Assembly (NCBI GenBank): GCA_029266525.1
Contig: JAQSWQ010000015.1
Span: 1 to 64,000 of the forward strand
Direction of reading: 5' to 3'
Length of the DNA stretch: 64,000 nucleotides
Origin: Microvirga sp.
GTDB taxonomy: Bacteria; Pseudomonadota; Alphaproteobacteria; Rhizobiales; Beijerinckiaceae
Shown here: piece after piece, positions 1 through 9,195 of the stretch
Numbering within the stretch: position 1 is the stretch's first letter
How the letters are laid out: each line of letters begins with the position of its first letter
Made by a program: the position numbers and the translations under genes
Notes under the pieces: generated by a model
The model's database searches: none
What the model was told of the DNA's origin: nothing
Seen by the model: only the letters and a program-made list of their open reading frames with translations

Positions 1-503
1 GTGAAGCCGGCGCCGATGGCTCGGAACGCCGGCGGGAATCCATAGATCACCTCGCCCTTCATGAAGATGTAGCCGATCCCATGGGCGATCCAGAGCATGC
101 CATAGGTCGCGATGAAGGGAGGGACGTGGATGTAGGACACCACCAACCCATTCACCGCTCCGCAAGCCAACCCGGCCGCGAGTGCCGCGAGGACTCCGAG
201 CGCGATATCGCCGGCGTTCAGGAACGAGGCGCCGAGACATGCGGCAACGCCGAGCACAGCGCCGACGGAGAGATCGATGCCGCCGGTCAGCACCACGAGC
301 GTCAGGCCCGCTGCCATCAGGAACTGCACGGATGCCTGCCGCAGCACGTTCATGCCGTTCGACCAGGTCAGGAAGTGCGGGCTGAGGATCGCAAGAGCGA
401 TCACCAGTATCGCGAGTGCGGCCAGGCGCGAGGCAACTAGGAACAGGCGATCAGCCGGGATCGCATTCGCCGGACGACGGAGCGCTGAGGCGACGGCCGT
501 CAT
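1..503 (-). CDS. Ribose-type ABC transporter permease, 3' end cut by window
   Basis: Inner-membrane permease of the carbohydrate-uptake type 2 (RbsC/BPD_transp_2) family. About 167 N-terminal residues are visible; the C-terminus lies outside the window. After hydrophobic segments comes the family motif GGIDLSVG at residues 74-81, followed by a further membrane segment and the conserved region containing PPFIATYGM. The ATG at 503 overlaps the TGA of the upstream permease by 4 bp (ATGA), so the two are translationally coupled and probably form a permease pair. The ATPase and binding-protein genes are not visible. The sugar or polyol carried is unknown. Confidence 0.9.
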   Translation of the reverse strand, partial: MTAVASALRRPANAIPADRLFLVASRLAALAILVIALAILSPHFLTWSNGMNVLRQASVQFLMAAGLTLVVLTGGIDLSVGAVLGVAACLGASFLNAGDIALGVLAALAAGLACGAVNGLVVSYIHVPPFIATYGMLWIAHGIGYIFMKGEVIYGFPPAFRAIGAGF

Positions 504-1471
504 GCGTCCAGCCCACGCCAGGAATCGAACGCTACCGCCAGAATGATCACGATTCCGACGGCAGCGACCTGCCACTCCGTCGGAATGCTCAGCAGGTTGA
601 GGCCGTTGCGGAGCGTCGCGACCGCGAGCGCGCCCCCCACCGTGCCAACCAATCCGCCGCGCCCGCCGGCGAAGGACGTTCCGCCGAGGATCACCGCAGC
701 GATCGCGTCGAACTCGAAACCGACACCGATGGTGGGATGCGCGGCGTTCGTTCTCGCCGTCATGACGAAGGAGGCGAGCGCTGCCAGGACCGCGGCGTAG
801 ACGTAGACCCCGGCGTGGTAGAGACGGAAGGGAACGCCCGACAGCATCACCGCTCGGCGGTTCCCACCGATCGCGTAGACGTATCGGCCGAACCTGGTCC
901 GGTGGAGCAAGAGGAGCGTCACCAGGAACAGCAGAACCGTCGCCCAGATCGGGACCGGGATTCCGAGAATAATGCCTTCGTTGAACCACCGGATTTCGAT
1001 CGGCAGACCGGTGATCGAATTGCCCTCGGTCAGCGCCATTGCAAGGCTGGTCGCCATTCCGAACGTGCCCAAAGTCACGATGAATGGCGGCAGCTCCATA
1101 TAGGCGACAAGGACTCCGTTGAGCGCTCCGAAGACGATGGCGACCGCCACGGCAGCGAGCAGCGCCGCTGGGAGCGGGATCCCGCGAACCATGAGGAGAG
1201 CCGCGACCACGCCGCAGAGGCCCAGCACGGGCCCTAGGCTCAGATCGATGCCTTCGGTCAGGATCACGAGCGTCATCCCAAGCGCGATGATCGTCACCAC
1301 CGCGGCTTGGAGAGCGATGTTCACCAGGTTGTGCGTGGTCAGGAAATGGGGTGATGTGAGGCCGAGCCCCACGAAGAGCAGGACCAAAAGGTAGATCGCA
1401 CCAGGTGTCTGGCGCAAAGTGCCGAGCAAGGCGCTCGGGTGCGAGTTCGCTGCTGTGGCCAGACCAGGCAT
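500..1471 (-). CDS. Ribose-type ABC transporter permease
   Basis: A full-length 323-residue RbsC-like inner-membrane permease. The family motif EGIDLSLG is at residues 73-80, and the rest is the expected alternation of hydrophobic segments; the conserved PPFIVTLGTF stretch is also visible. It shares fold and motifs with the next gene downstream, with which its stop codon overlaps (ATGA), so it is one of two non-identical permeases of one importer. The upstream neighbour is an NAD-dependent epimerase 18 bp away in the same orientation, consistent with a carbohydrate uptake-and-conversion operon. The ligand cannot be assigned. Confidence 0.93.
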   Translation of the reverse strand: MPGLATAANSHPSALLGTLRQTPGAIYLLVLLFVGLGLTSPHFLTTHNLVNIALQAAVVTIIALGMTLVILTEGIDLSLGPVLGLCGVVAALLMVRGIPLPAALLAAVAVAIVFGALNGVLVAYMELPPFIVTLGTFGMATSLAMALTEGNSITGLPIEIRWFNEGIILGIPVPIWATVLLFLVTLLLLHRTRFGRYVYAIGGNRRAVMLSGVPFRLYHAGVYVYAAVLAALASFVMTARTNAAHPTIGVGFEFDAIAAVILGGTSFAGGRGGLVGTVGGALAVATLRNGLNLLSIPTEWQVAAVGIVIILAVAFDSWRGLDA

Positions 1472-1489
1472 GGAGTCAACACTCCCGGA

Positions 1490-2458
1490 TCACTGGAAGG
1501 TCTCCGGCCGTTCACGCATCCAATCGGCGAAGTCGCGGATGCCGTCCTCGAGGTTCAATCGAGGCTCGAAACCCGTGTCGTCGCGAAGCCTGGATCCGGC
1601 CAACGGGCCACGCATGGTGTTGTACGTGGTCCAGGGCTGCGTTCCCGGGCCTACCTCTATGACCGAACGCGGTACGGCTGAGCGGACCGCGGCGGCGACC
1701 GCGGCGGTGTCGTAGTTTCTACCCGAGCCGAGGTGGTAAAGGTCGTGATGTAGGGTTTCGGCCCGATACGCGGCGAGCAGGCCCGCGGCGACGTCGCTCA
1801 CGTATGTGAAGCTCGCGGCGAAGTCTCCGCCCGACGGTTCGCGAATGATATCGCCGCGCAGGGCCTCGCGCAGAAAAGCCGGGATCGGCCCGCGGGGCAG
1901 GTCCCGCTGCCGCGGGACGAGGGGAGGGCCGTAGACCCAGGAGATGCGAACGCTCGCGGCGGGCAGTCCATACTCCGCGTGGTACATGGAGCAGAGCATC
2001 TCCCCCATGCGCTTCGTCACGCCGTAGACGGTGCGCGCAGAGGTTGGGTGGTCTTCCCGGATCGGTTTCGAAAAGTCGGTTTCGCCCTGAAAGACGGAGC
2101 CAGTGCTCACATAGATGAATCGCCGCCAGCCACGCCGGCGAGCAATCTCCAGAAGGGCTGCCGTGGCATCGACGTTAGAGCGATGGGCCGCGAGCGGATC
2201 GGGTCTCGCGAGACGGTCATTGGGAACGGCAGCGGTATGAATGCAGCCCTCGATGTCGGATCGGCTTGCCAGGACACCAAGCTCGAAGGCGTCTGACAAG
2301 TCGCACGAGATCCAGTCAATGGCGCCGTCCATAGAGCGCGCCAGATCTTCCCGGAATTGGCTTCGGTACTGGGCCACGACCGGCATGCCGGCCTCGACGG
2401 CCTGCCGCACAAGGGCGGACCCGACATGGCCCATGGCGCCAGTAATGAGGAGCGCCAT
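1490..2458 (-). CDS. NAD-dependent epimerase/dehydratase (extended SDR)
   Basis: A cytoplasmic extended short-chain dehydrogenase, 322 residues from the ATG at 2458. The Rossmann motif GAMGHVG is at residues 7-13 and the catalytic YxxxK pair is Tyr145/Lys149 (YGVTK). An in-frame TTG at 2476 would add six residues; I prefer the ATG because the NAD-binding strand (MALLITG) then begins at the terminus, as is usual. It lies in one minus-strand run with the sugar-type permeases, the IclR regulator and the aldehyde dehydrogenase, so a role in converting the imported sugar or polyol derivative is likely. Substrate unknown. A second SDR of the same family lies at 9595-10542. Confidence 0.88.
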   Translation of the reverse strand: MALLITGAMGHVGSALVRQAVEAGMPVVAQYRSQFREDLARSMDGAIDWISCDLSDAFELGVLASRSDIEGCIHTAAVPNDRLARPDPLAAHRSNVDATAALLEIARRRGWRRFIYVSTGSVFQGETDFSKPIREDHPTSARTVYGVTKRMGEMLCSMYHAEYGLPAASVRISWVYGPPLVPRQRDLPRGPIPAFLREALRGDIIREPSGGDFAASFTYVSDVAAGLLAAYRAETLHHDLYHLGSGRNYDTAAVAAAVRSAVPRSVIEVGPGTQPWTTYNTMRGPLAGSRLRDDTGFEPRLNLEDGIRDFADWMRERPETFQ

Positions 2459-2603
2459 CAGCGGTGCCCGCGACAATCGCGTGAACGAACCGGCGGGCTG
2501 TGACGGCCCATGCGGCGTTCCCCTCTCCAGCTCCGCCGCCGGCGCTTGCTATTTCGCCATGCTGACGCCGGTTTCTTATGGTGGTATATAGCGCGTGACC
2601 TCA

Positions 2604-3512
2604 CTACGCTGTCAATCGCGTCGCGCTGCGATCATCGCCAGCTCGGACCTGCATCGAGGCCCCAAGCTCACGCGACAAACCGGCCGCCGCCGTGCAGACG
2701 CGTGTTGTCGCCTCCTGCAGGCGTGCGAGGGTGAGGCGCCAGACTGGCCCTGAGATGCCGATCGCCCCGGCAACCTGCCCCGTGAAATCTCGCACCGGAA
2801 CTGCGACGCAGCGCACTTCAGGATCGAACTCCCCATCGTCGTAGGCGAGCCCTGCCGTCCGGACGCGGTCGATCTCTTCCCTCAAGAGGCCGGGATCCGT
2901 GATGCTCTTGGGGGTTGAAGGTTCAAGCCGCGCCGCCGACAAATACCGTTCGAAGCGCTCGGGCGGCATCGCGGCTAAAAGAACCTTTCCAAGGGCAGTG
3001 CAGTGAGCCGGTCGCACGCCTCCGCCGCGATCAACGAGCTGAAACGCACCGCTGCCGGCCACCCGTGCCGCGATGACGATATCCTCGCCTCGCCGCAGCG
3101 CGAGGTGGCTGCTCTCTCCTGTGTCGCGCGCGAGTTCTTCGAGGATCGGCGTCGCGAGCCCGACCAACTCCACCTCGCTGAGGGAGCTCGCGGCCAGGCT
3201 GAACACCATCGGCCCGACGTGGTACCGCTTGGTGTCGCGATCCTGCCGGATGTAACCGAGCGTCACCATCGTCTTCACGAGATGGAAAGTGGTGCTGTTG
3301 TGCAGGCCCACGCGTTTCGACAGCTCGGCGAGGCTGATCCCGCTTCGGTGCTGGGCCACTTCCTCCAGGATCCCGAAAGCGCGCTCCAAGGACTGGACCC
3401 CAGTGCGCTCGCGGGTCGCGCCCTCGCCGCCGGAGGTCACCTTCGGCTCGCTAAAGGCGCCTGTTCGCAGCATAGCAATTGCTCCTTCGCGCCGTGGCAA
3501 CGGGCGCGTCAT
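2604..3512 (-). CDS. IclR-family transcriptional regulator
   Basis: A 302-residue regulator with an N-terminal winged helix-turn-helix (about residues 40-95; SLERAFGILEEV and the recognition helix HNSTTFHLVKTM) and a C-terminal GAF-like IclR effector domain (about 110-290; note PAHCTALGKVLLA and AVPVRDFTGQVAGAIGISGP). The open frame extends further upstream, but the ATG at 3512 overlaps the stop of the aldehyde dehydrogenase by 4 bp and gives the normal family length; a second ATG 13 codons on is also possible. It probably controls the surrounding sugar/aldehyde operon in response to an intermediate. The 145 bp between it and the epimerase ATG may hold an operator or promoter. Confidence 0.92.
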   Translation of the reverse strand: MTRPLPRREGAIAMLRTGAFSEPKVTSGGEGATRERTGVQSLERAFGILEEVAQHRSGISLAELSKRVGLHNSTTFHLVKTMVTLGYIRQDRDTKRYHVGPMVFSLAASSLSEVELVGLATPILEELARDTGESSHLALRRGEDIVIAARVAGSGAFQLVDRGGGVRPAHCTALGKVLLAAMPPERFERYLSAARLEPSTPKSITDPGLLREEIDRVRTAGLAYDDGEFDPEVRCVAVPVRDFTGQVAGAIGISGPVWRLTLARLQEATTRVCTAAAGLSRELGASMQVRAGDDRSATRLTA

Positions 3513-4966
3513 AGGTTGAAGACCACCAGCCGTTCCTGTGTCATATCGCGCATGGAATAGCGCGGTCCCTCCCGCCCGATGCCGCTGTCCTTGACACCGC
3601 CGTAGGGGAGCTGGTCCGTGCGCCAAGTCGACGTCCCGTTCAGGATCACTCCGCCAGTTCGCAGGGCCCGGACTGCCCTGATTGCAAGCGGCAGTGACGC
3701 GGTGAAAACGCCGCAGTGAAGCCCAAACCTGCTCCTGCTGACGGTCTCGAAAACGGTCTCGACATCTTCATAGGTCTGGACCGTCACGGTCGGCCCGAAC
3801 ACCTCCTCGCAGACGACTTTCATATCGGCGTTGACTCCGGTGAGCACGGCCGGATCGATCTGCGCTCCGCGCCTGCTGCCGCCCCTGAGCAACGTGGCGC
3901 CGGCCGCGACCGCTTCGCCGATCCAAGATTCGACGCGCCTAGCAGCGTGCTCATCGACGAGCGTTCCGACGTCGGTATCCAGATCTAGTGGGTCGCCGAC
4001 CTTGAGGGCTGCCACCGCCCGCAAAACTGAGTCGATGAACGCCGGTGCGACCGAGGCGTGGACGTAGATGTTCTGAACTGAAATGCAGCTCTGGCCAGCA
4101 AGGCGCATGGCATTGCGGGCACACAGTGTGGCGGCTTCCTCAAGTGGCGCGTCATGGTGAACGATGGTCGGACCAGCGCCGCCAAGCTCGAGCGCAACCC
4201 GCCTCAGCCCGGACGCGGCCCTGATCTCCGCTCCGACTCGCGTTGACCCCGTGAAGCTGATGAAATCTACCCGGGGATCTCGGACGAGCGCCGGCCCGGC
4301 GTCGTGGCCATACACTACGTTCAGCATGCCGGGCGGAGTGCCCGCGTCAACGAACACCTCGACGAGCTTGTGAACGGTCAGAGGCGCCTGAGGCGGCGGC
4401 TTCAGCACGACCGTGTTTCCAGCGGCTATCGCAGGTGCGATCTTATGGGAGGCGAGGTTGAGCGGAGCGTTGAAGGGCGTGATGCCCGCTACGACACCGA
4501 CCGGAAATCGCAGCAGCATGGCAATCTTTCCGGCTCCCATCGGAGTTGCATCCAGCGGGACGTGCTCGCCTTCTATGCGTACGGCCTCCTCCGCCGAGAG
4601 CTGAAGCGTGTCGAGCGTCCGGACCGCTTCGGCACGCGAGTCCTTCAAAGCCTTCCCGGTCTCACGCGTCATGACCTCCGCGATCTCGTCGCCACGCTCC
4701 CGAAGCAACTCGGCTGCGCGTCGAAGCAGCGCCGCGCGTTCGTAGCCAGGCATCGCGGCTGCGGCAGGCTTTGCAGCAGCGGCTGCGGCGATCGCCGCAT
4801 GGAGATCAGCAGGTGTTGCTCGGGGTGCGATCGCGACGACACCGCCGCGGTATGGATCGCGAACTTCATCCCAATCGCTCCCATTGCGCCACTCACTCCC
4901 TATCCTCATGCGGACGGCAGAGGGCTCGCTGGCCTGGATCCGCTGTTGGACCGCGCCTGTCGCCAT
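3509..4966 (-). CDS. Aldehyde dehydrogenase (NAD(P)+-dependent)
   Basis: Oxidises an aldehyde to the acid in the cytoplasm. The protein is 485 residues, usual for the ALDH superfamily. Conserved residues are visible: the oxyanion Asn166 (TPFNAP), a Rossmann GSTRVG near 240-245, the general base Glu260 (LELGG) and the nucleophile Cys294 (GQSCIS). The start is decided by an AGGAGG 6 bp before the ATG at 4966; a GTG at 4990 would place this Shine-Dalgarno inside the gene. It is followed by the coupled IclR gene. The 168 bp upstream separate it from a divergent TIM-barrel isomerase and should hold promoters for both. The exact aldehyde is unknown. Confidence 0.94.
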   Translation of the reverse strand: MATGAVQQRIQASEPSAVRMRIGSEWRNGSDWDEVRDPYRGGVVAIAPRATPADLHAAIAAAAAAKPAAAAMPGYERAALLRRAAELLRERGDEIAEVMTRETGKALKDSRAEAVRTLDTLQLSAEEAVRIEGEHVPLDATPMGAGKIAMLLRFPVGVVAGITPFNAPLNLASHKIAPAIAAGNTVVLKPPPQAPLTVHKLVEVFVDAGTPPGMLNVVYGHDAGPALVRDPRVDFISFTGSTRVGAEIRAASGLRRVALELGGAGPTIVHHDAPLEEAATLCARNAMRLAGQSCISVQNIYVHASVAPAFIDSVLRAVAALKVGDPLDLDTDVGTLVDEHAARRVESWIGEAVAAGATLLRGGSRRGAQIDPAVLTGVNADMKVVCEEVFGPTVTVQTYEDVETVFETVSRSRFGLHCGVFTASLPLAIRAVRALRTGGVILNGTSTWRTDQLPYGGVKDSGIGREGPRYSMRDMTQERLVVFNL

Positions 4967-5134
4967 GCTCCGCCTCCTGTGCTCTTTCACATCGTGAGAT
5001 GATGTGCCGGTTCAACCGCACGGGTCAATGGGTACAGCCAGTTTCCTCCGCGAGCTTCTATGGTATCGTGAAAACAATCGCCACCTCGTCGCAATCCCAG
5101 GTGTGCAGGACCCGTTGGTGGAGGATGGGGAACA

Positions 5135-5977
5135 ATGACCGGAGAGCCGCGCTTCGGCATCAACACGTATTCTTACATGCTTCAGGAAGACGCCCTTGGG
5201 TGCGTGCTGCGCTGGGCGGAGAGGGGATTTCGAGATTTCGAGATCATGATGCACCCGGGGCACCTCTGGCCGGATGAGACCGGCGGCGCGCAGCGGATGA
5301 AGATCCGCCGCGCTTTCGAGGAGAGTGCGTTGCGCCTGGTTACGATCAACATGCCGAACGTGGACCTGAACGTCGCCGGGACTACCGCCGAGATGCGGGC
5401 ATACAGCCTCGTAATGCTGGAGAAGTTCGTCCAGCTGGCAGGTGATCTTGGCGCCGCCGGAGTGGTCGTCGGACCCGGAAAGCCGAACCCGCTTATGCCG
5501 GCTCCGCGCGAGCGCCTCACCTCCTACTTCCTTGCCGCGCTAGATCGACTGGCGCCAGTCGCCGCCCGTTCGGGGACCGCCCTGTGGGTCGAAAACATGC
5601 CCTTCTCGTTCCTGCCGGACGCCTCGTCGATCATGAGCGTGCTGGACGGGCACGGCGACCCGACAATCGGCATCGTCTATGACTTGGCGAATGGCTATTT
5701 CATCCGCGAGGAGCCCCAGGCGGGGCTGAAGGCCGTGAAGTCACGGCTGAAGCTCGTCCATATCTCCGACACGCCCCTCGCGGCCTATCGCCATTCCGCG
5801 ATCGGGACGGGAACGCTCCCCGTCGCTGGAGTCCCGCACCTCCTCCGAAACAGCGGTTATGACGACGTGCTGATGCTCGAGATCGTGTCGGGTGAGCCCG
5901 ACGCGGCGATCCTCAAGAGCTGCGAGCGGCTGAAGAAGCTGAACTGGCGGAGTGGGGCCATGCGTCTCGCCTCGTAG
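5135..5977 (+). CDS. Sugar phosphate isomerase/epimerase (xylose isomerase-like TIM barrel)
   Basis: A 280-residue protein of the AP_endonuc_2/xylose-isomerase-like TIM-barrel family, which usually uses acidic residues and histidines to hold a divalent metal for sugar or hydroxy-acid isomerisation. Candidate ligands are the Glu in VENMPF, the Asp in VYDLANGYF, the His in KLVHISDTP and the C-terminal Glu in MLEIVSGEP. The ATG at 5135 follows a GGAGGATGGGG stretch. It is transcribed away from the aldehyde dehydrogenase and towards the TcuA-like flavoprotein 14 bp downstream, with which it probably forms an operon. Family is clear; substrate is not. Confidence 0.87.
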   Translation: MTGEPRFGINTYSYMLQEDALGCVLRWAERGFRDFEIMMHPGHLWPDETGGAQRMKIRRAFEESALRLVTINMPNVDLNVAGTTAEMRAYSLVMLEKFVQLAGDLGAAGVVVGPGKPNPLMPAPRERLTSYFLAALDRLAPVAARSGTALWVENMPFSFLPDASSIMSVLDGHGDPTIGIVYDLANGYFIREEPQAGLKAVKSRLKLVHISDTPLAAYRHSAIGTGTLPVAGVPHLLRNSGYDDVLMLEIVSGEPDAAILKSCERLKKLNWRSGAMRLAS

Positions 5978-5991
5978 CGCAAGAGGGTTTC

Positions 5992-7497
5992 ATGCTTCCG
6001 CAATCGATCGACGTCGTCGTGGTGGGCGCCGGCAACGCGGCGCTGTGCGCGGCACTCTCTGCCGCCGAGGCCGGCGCCTCCGTCATCGTGCTGGAGCGCG
6101 CGGCGGAGAGCGAGTGCGGTGGCAACACCCGCTTCACGGCCGGCGCCATCCGCTGCGTCTATGATGGCGTCGACGACCTTCGCGCCTTCATGCCCGACCT
6201 CACCGAGGAGGAGATCGGGAACACCGATTTCGGCACCTACACCGAGTCGCAGTTCTTCGACGACATGGGCCGAATCACCGAGTACCGCACGAACCCGGAG
6301 CTCTGCGAGCTCCTCGTCACCCGCAGCCGCGACACGCTGCGCTGGATGCGCGGCAAGGGCATCCGCTTCGCGCCGATCTACGGCCGCCAGGCCTTCAAGG
6401 TCGGGGGCCGCTTCAAGTTCTGGGGCGGGCTGACGGTCGAGGCCTGGGGTGGCGGACCTGGGCTTCTTCAGGCGCTCTACCAGGCCGGGGCCAAGGCGGG
6501 TGTGACCATCGCCTACGGCGCCCGCGCGGTCGAGCTCGTCGCCGAAGACGACGGCGTGCACGGCGTCGCCGTGCGCCAGCACGGCAAGACGAGCCGGATC
6601 GCGTGCAAGGCCGTGGTGCTCGCCTCCGGCGGCTTCGAGTCGAACCCCGAATGGCGTACCCGATATCTCGGGCCGGGCTGGGACCTCGCCAAGGTGCGCG
6701 GGACGCGCTTCAACACCGGTGACGGCATCCGTATGGCGCTCGACATCGGCGCCGCGCCTTACGGCAATTGGTCGGGCTGCCACGCGGTCGGCTGGGACCG
6801 AAACGCGCCCGAGTTCGGCGATCTTGCGGTCGGCGACAATTTCCAGAAGCACAGCTACCCGTTCTCCATCATGCTCAACGCCAACGGGCGGCGCTTCCTC
6901 GACGAGGGCGCGGATTTCCGGAACTACACCTACGCGAAATACGGCCGCGTGATCCTCGCCCAGCCCAGCCAGTTCGCCTGGCAGATCTTCGACCGGAAGG
7001 TGCTGCACCTCTTGCGCGACGAATACCGCATCAAGCAGGTGACGAAGGTCCGAGCGGACACGCTCGAGGAACTCGTGCAGCGGCTCGACGACGTGAACGC
7101 CGACGCGGCGCTCAGCGAGATCGACGCCTACAACGCTGCTGTGCGGACCGACATCCCGTTCGATCCGAACGTCAAGGATGGGCGTCGCACCGAAGGCCTG
7201 CGCATCCCGAAATCGAACTGGGCCAACACCATCGACGAGCCGCCCTTCGAGGCCTATGCCGTCACCTGCGGCATCACCTTCACCTTCGGCGGCCTGCGCA
7301 TCGACGGCGAGGCGCGCGTCCTCGACACCGACCTTGCGCCCATCCCCGGGCTCTACGCCGCGGGCGAGCTCGTGGGAGGGCTGTTCTACTTCAACTACCC
7401 CGGTGGGACCGGGCTTATGTCCGGCTCGGTCTTCGGCAAGATCGCCGGGGCGAGCGCCGGAGGGCGAGTGGCGGGCGCGCAGCGGCAAGCCCACTAG
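5992..7497 (+). CDS. FAD-dependent tricarballylate dehydrogenase-like flavoprotein (TcuA/FrdA family)
   Basis: A 501-residue flavoprotein of the fumarate reductase/succinate dehydrogenase flavoprotein superfamily, closest in layout to tricarballylate dehydrogenase TcuA. The N-terminal FAD-binding motif VVGAGNAALCAAL is at residues 11-23, followed by the GGNTRFTAGAIR region. The C-terminal FAD-domain signature IPGLYAAGELVGGLFYFNYPG is intact. It has no signal peptide, so a cytoplasmic or peripheral location is expected. A good Shine-Dalgarno (AGAGGG) precedes the ATG. It ends 6 bp from the convergent KstD-like gene. The TcuA electron-transfer partner TcuB is not nearby, so tricarballylate as substrate is only a suggestion. 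Confidence 0.85.
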   Translation: MLPQSIDVVVVGAGNAALCAALSAAEAGASVIVLERAAESECGGNTRFTAGAIRCVYDGVDDLRAFMPDLTEEEIGNTDFGTYTESQFFDDMGRITEYRTNPELCELLVTRSRDTLRWMRGKGIRFAPIYGRQAFKVGGRFKFWGGLTVEAWGGGPGLLQALYQAGAKAGVTIAYGARAVELVAEDDGVHGVAVRQHGKTSRIACKAVVLASGGFESNPEWRTRYLGPGWDLAKVRGTRFNTGDGIRMALDIGAAPYGNWSGCHAVGWDRNAPEFGDLAVGDNFQKHSYPFSIMLNANGRRFLDEGADFRNYTYAKYGRVILAQPSQFAWQIFDRKVLHLLRDEYRIKQVTKVRADTLEELVQRLDDVNADAALSEIDAYNAAVRTDIPFDPNVKDGRRTEGLRIPKSNWANTIDEPPFEAYAVTCGITFTFGGLRIDGEARVLDTDLAPIPGLYAAGELVGGLFYFNYPGGTGLMSGSVFGKIAGASAGGRVAGAQRQAH

Positions 7498-7503
7498 CGA
7501 GCG

Positions 7504-9183
7504 TCATGCGCCGGAAGCGATGTGCCTCGCGGCGATGTACCCGAAGGTGAGGGCAGGGCCGAGCGTAATGCCGGGTCCCGGATAAGCCCCGTCCATCACC
7601 GAGAGCATGTCGTTGCCGCAGGCGTAGAGGCCCGAGATGGGCCCGCCGACCTCGTCGAGAACCCGCGCGTTCTCGTCGGTGCTCAAGCCTGCCGCAGTCC
7701 CGAGATCGCCGGGATAAAGCGCGATCGCATAGAACGGCGGACCTTCGATCGGCGCCACGCAAGGGTTGGGCGTGTTGTCCCGGTCGCCGAGGTAGCGCTG
7801 GTAAACGTTCGCGCCCCGCCCGAACTCGGGATCCACGCCCTGTCGCGCTCCATCGTTGTAGTGCGCGACGGTTGCCGTGAGCGCCCCAGGCTCGATCTCG
7901 AGCGCTCGGGCAAGGTCCTCAAGCGTCGCTGCTTGCTCGAGGTAGCCGGTCCCACGATGATGGGCGAGACGAAGTGAGAAGGGTTTGATCGCGCCGAGCC
8001 CATAACGCCAGAGAAAGCGCCGGTCGCAGATCAGGTATGCCGGAGCAGACGGGGTGATGGCCTGGGTGCGCAGCATCGCGCGGACGAATTCGTGATAGGA
8101 GACCGCTTCATTGGTAAAGCGGCGCCCTGCTCTGGTCACGGCGATGACGCCCGGTTTGCCGCGGTCGGTGACGGTGTGCGGAAAGAGCGCCTCCGTCCCA
8201 TCACGCCGGCGGAAACGCGACACCGGCGACCAGAAGCCATTGCCTTGGCTACCTTCGCGGATCTGGCCACCAGCCGCCATCGCGAGCCGCACGCCGTCTC
8301 CCCGGCTCGTCGGGGCGGTTGCCGAGTATGGTCCAGCCATGATCGAGGGCAGAAGGCGCCGTCGCAGCTCGGGGTCGTGAGCAAAGCCGCCCGTCGCGAG
8401 CACGACGGCGTGCCGCCCTAGAACGCGCGTGCACCCGCCTTCGGGATTAAGGACGGTCGCGCCCACCACTCGACCGTCCTCCACACAGAGTGATTGCACA
8501 TCCGTGTTGGTGACGAGGTCCACATTCCCGCGCAGCACGGAATTGAGCAGCCGCCCGGCAAGAGCATTGCCGAGGTACAGCGACGTAGCGCGCGGCTGCC
8601 ATGCGCGCTCGAGCGCGTAGCGCGATAGAAGTCGCAGCACGCGCTGAAATGAGCGCCGAGAACGTAGTGCATTGCGGAAGTGCGGGATGTCAGCGCGATC
8701 GAGCATCATGCCGCCCAAGAGGGTGAATTCGGGAAGAGGCTCAGTGAGGAGCGAAAAGCTCCGGCCGAGCTCGCGGCTGTCGAAAGGCACCGGCTCGAGC
8801 ACGCGCCCGCCCGAGGTCGCCCCGGGAAGCTCCGGATAGTAATCGGGATAGTTCGGTACGGGTTTCAGAGCGACCGACGTGCGGCGCTCGAGGTATTCGA
8901 TCGCCTCGTTCGCTCGGGCAAGGAACGCCCGCTGAACCGGAGCATCGAAGGAGCCGACGGTTGCTGTGAGATAGGCGTGAGCCAGCTCAGGAGTATCCGC
9001 CAGACCTGCCGCGTTCATTTTGCCGTTCGCGGGAATCCAAACCATCCCGCCGGAAATCGCCGTCGTGCCTCCGACCTTACCGCTCTTTTCGATCAGCAGC
9101 ACCCGCAGCCCTTCGGCCGCGGCGACGCTCGCGGCGGCCATGCCGGCCGCGCCCGCTCCGATTACTATAACGTCGTAACTCAT
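7504..9183 (-). CDS. FAD-dependent oxidoreductase, KstD/flavocytochrome-c family
   Basis: A 559-residue flavoprotein of the 3-ketosteroid delta1-dehydrogenase/fumarate reductase flavoprotein superfamily. The FAD motif VIVIGAGAAGMAAA is at residues 5-18, then GGTTAISGGMVWIPAN, and the C-terminal signature ISGLYACGNDMLSVMDGAYPGPG. Such enzymes insert or remove carbon-carbon double bonds next to a carbonyl. It begins a minus-strand block with a cupin protein 12 bp upstream and is convergent with the TcuA-like flavoprotein. A steroid role is not supported by any neighbour; a small organic acid or lactone is as likely. Confidence 0.85.
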   Translation of the reverse strand: MSYDVIVIGAGAAGMAAASVAAAEGLRVLLIEKSGKVGGTTAISGGMVWIPANGKMNAAGLADTPELAHAYLTATVGSFDAPVQRAFLARANEAIEYLERRTSVALKPVPNYPDYYPELPGATSGGRVLEPVPFDSRELGRSFSLLTEPLPEFTLLGGMMLDRADIPHFRNALRSRRSFQRVLRLLSRYALERAWQPRATSLYLGNALAGRLLNSVLRGNVDLVTNTDVQSLCVEDGRVVGATVLNPEGGCTRVLGRHAVVLATGGFAHDPELRRRLLPSIMAGPYSATAPTSRGDGVRLAMAAGGQIREGSQGNGFWSPVSRFRRRDGTEALFPHTVTDRGKPGVIAVTRAGRRFTNEAVSYHEFVRAMLRTQAITPSAPAYLICDRRFLWRYGLGAIKPFSLRLAHHRGTGYLEQAATLEDLARALEIEPGALTATVAHYNDGARQGVDPEFGRGANVYQRYLGDRDNTPNPCVAPIEGPPFYAIALYPGDLGTAAGLSTDENARVLDEVGGPISGLYACGNDMLSVMDGAYPGPGITLGPALTFGYIAARHIASGA

Positions 9184-9195
9184 CCCGGGCGGCGT

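Noticed and set aside
5857-7494. A 545-codon minus-strand open frame opposite the TcuA-like gene
   Set aside because: It is a mirror frame in GC-rich DNA: rich in Arg, Gly, Ala, Glu and Asp without any domain, while the plus strand encodes a complete flavoprotein.
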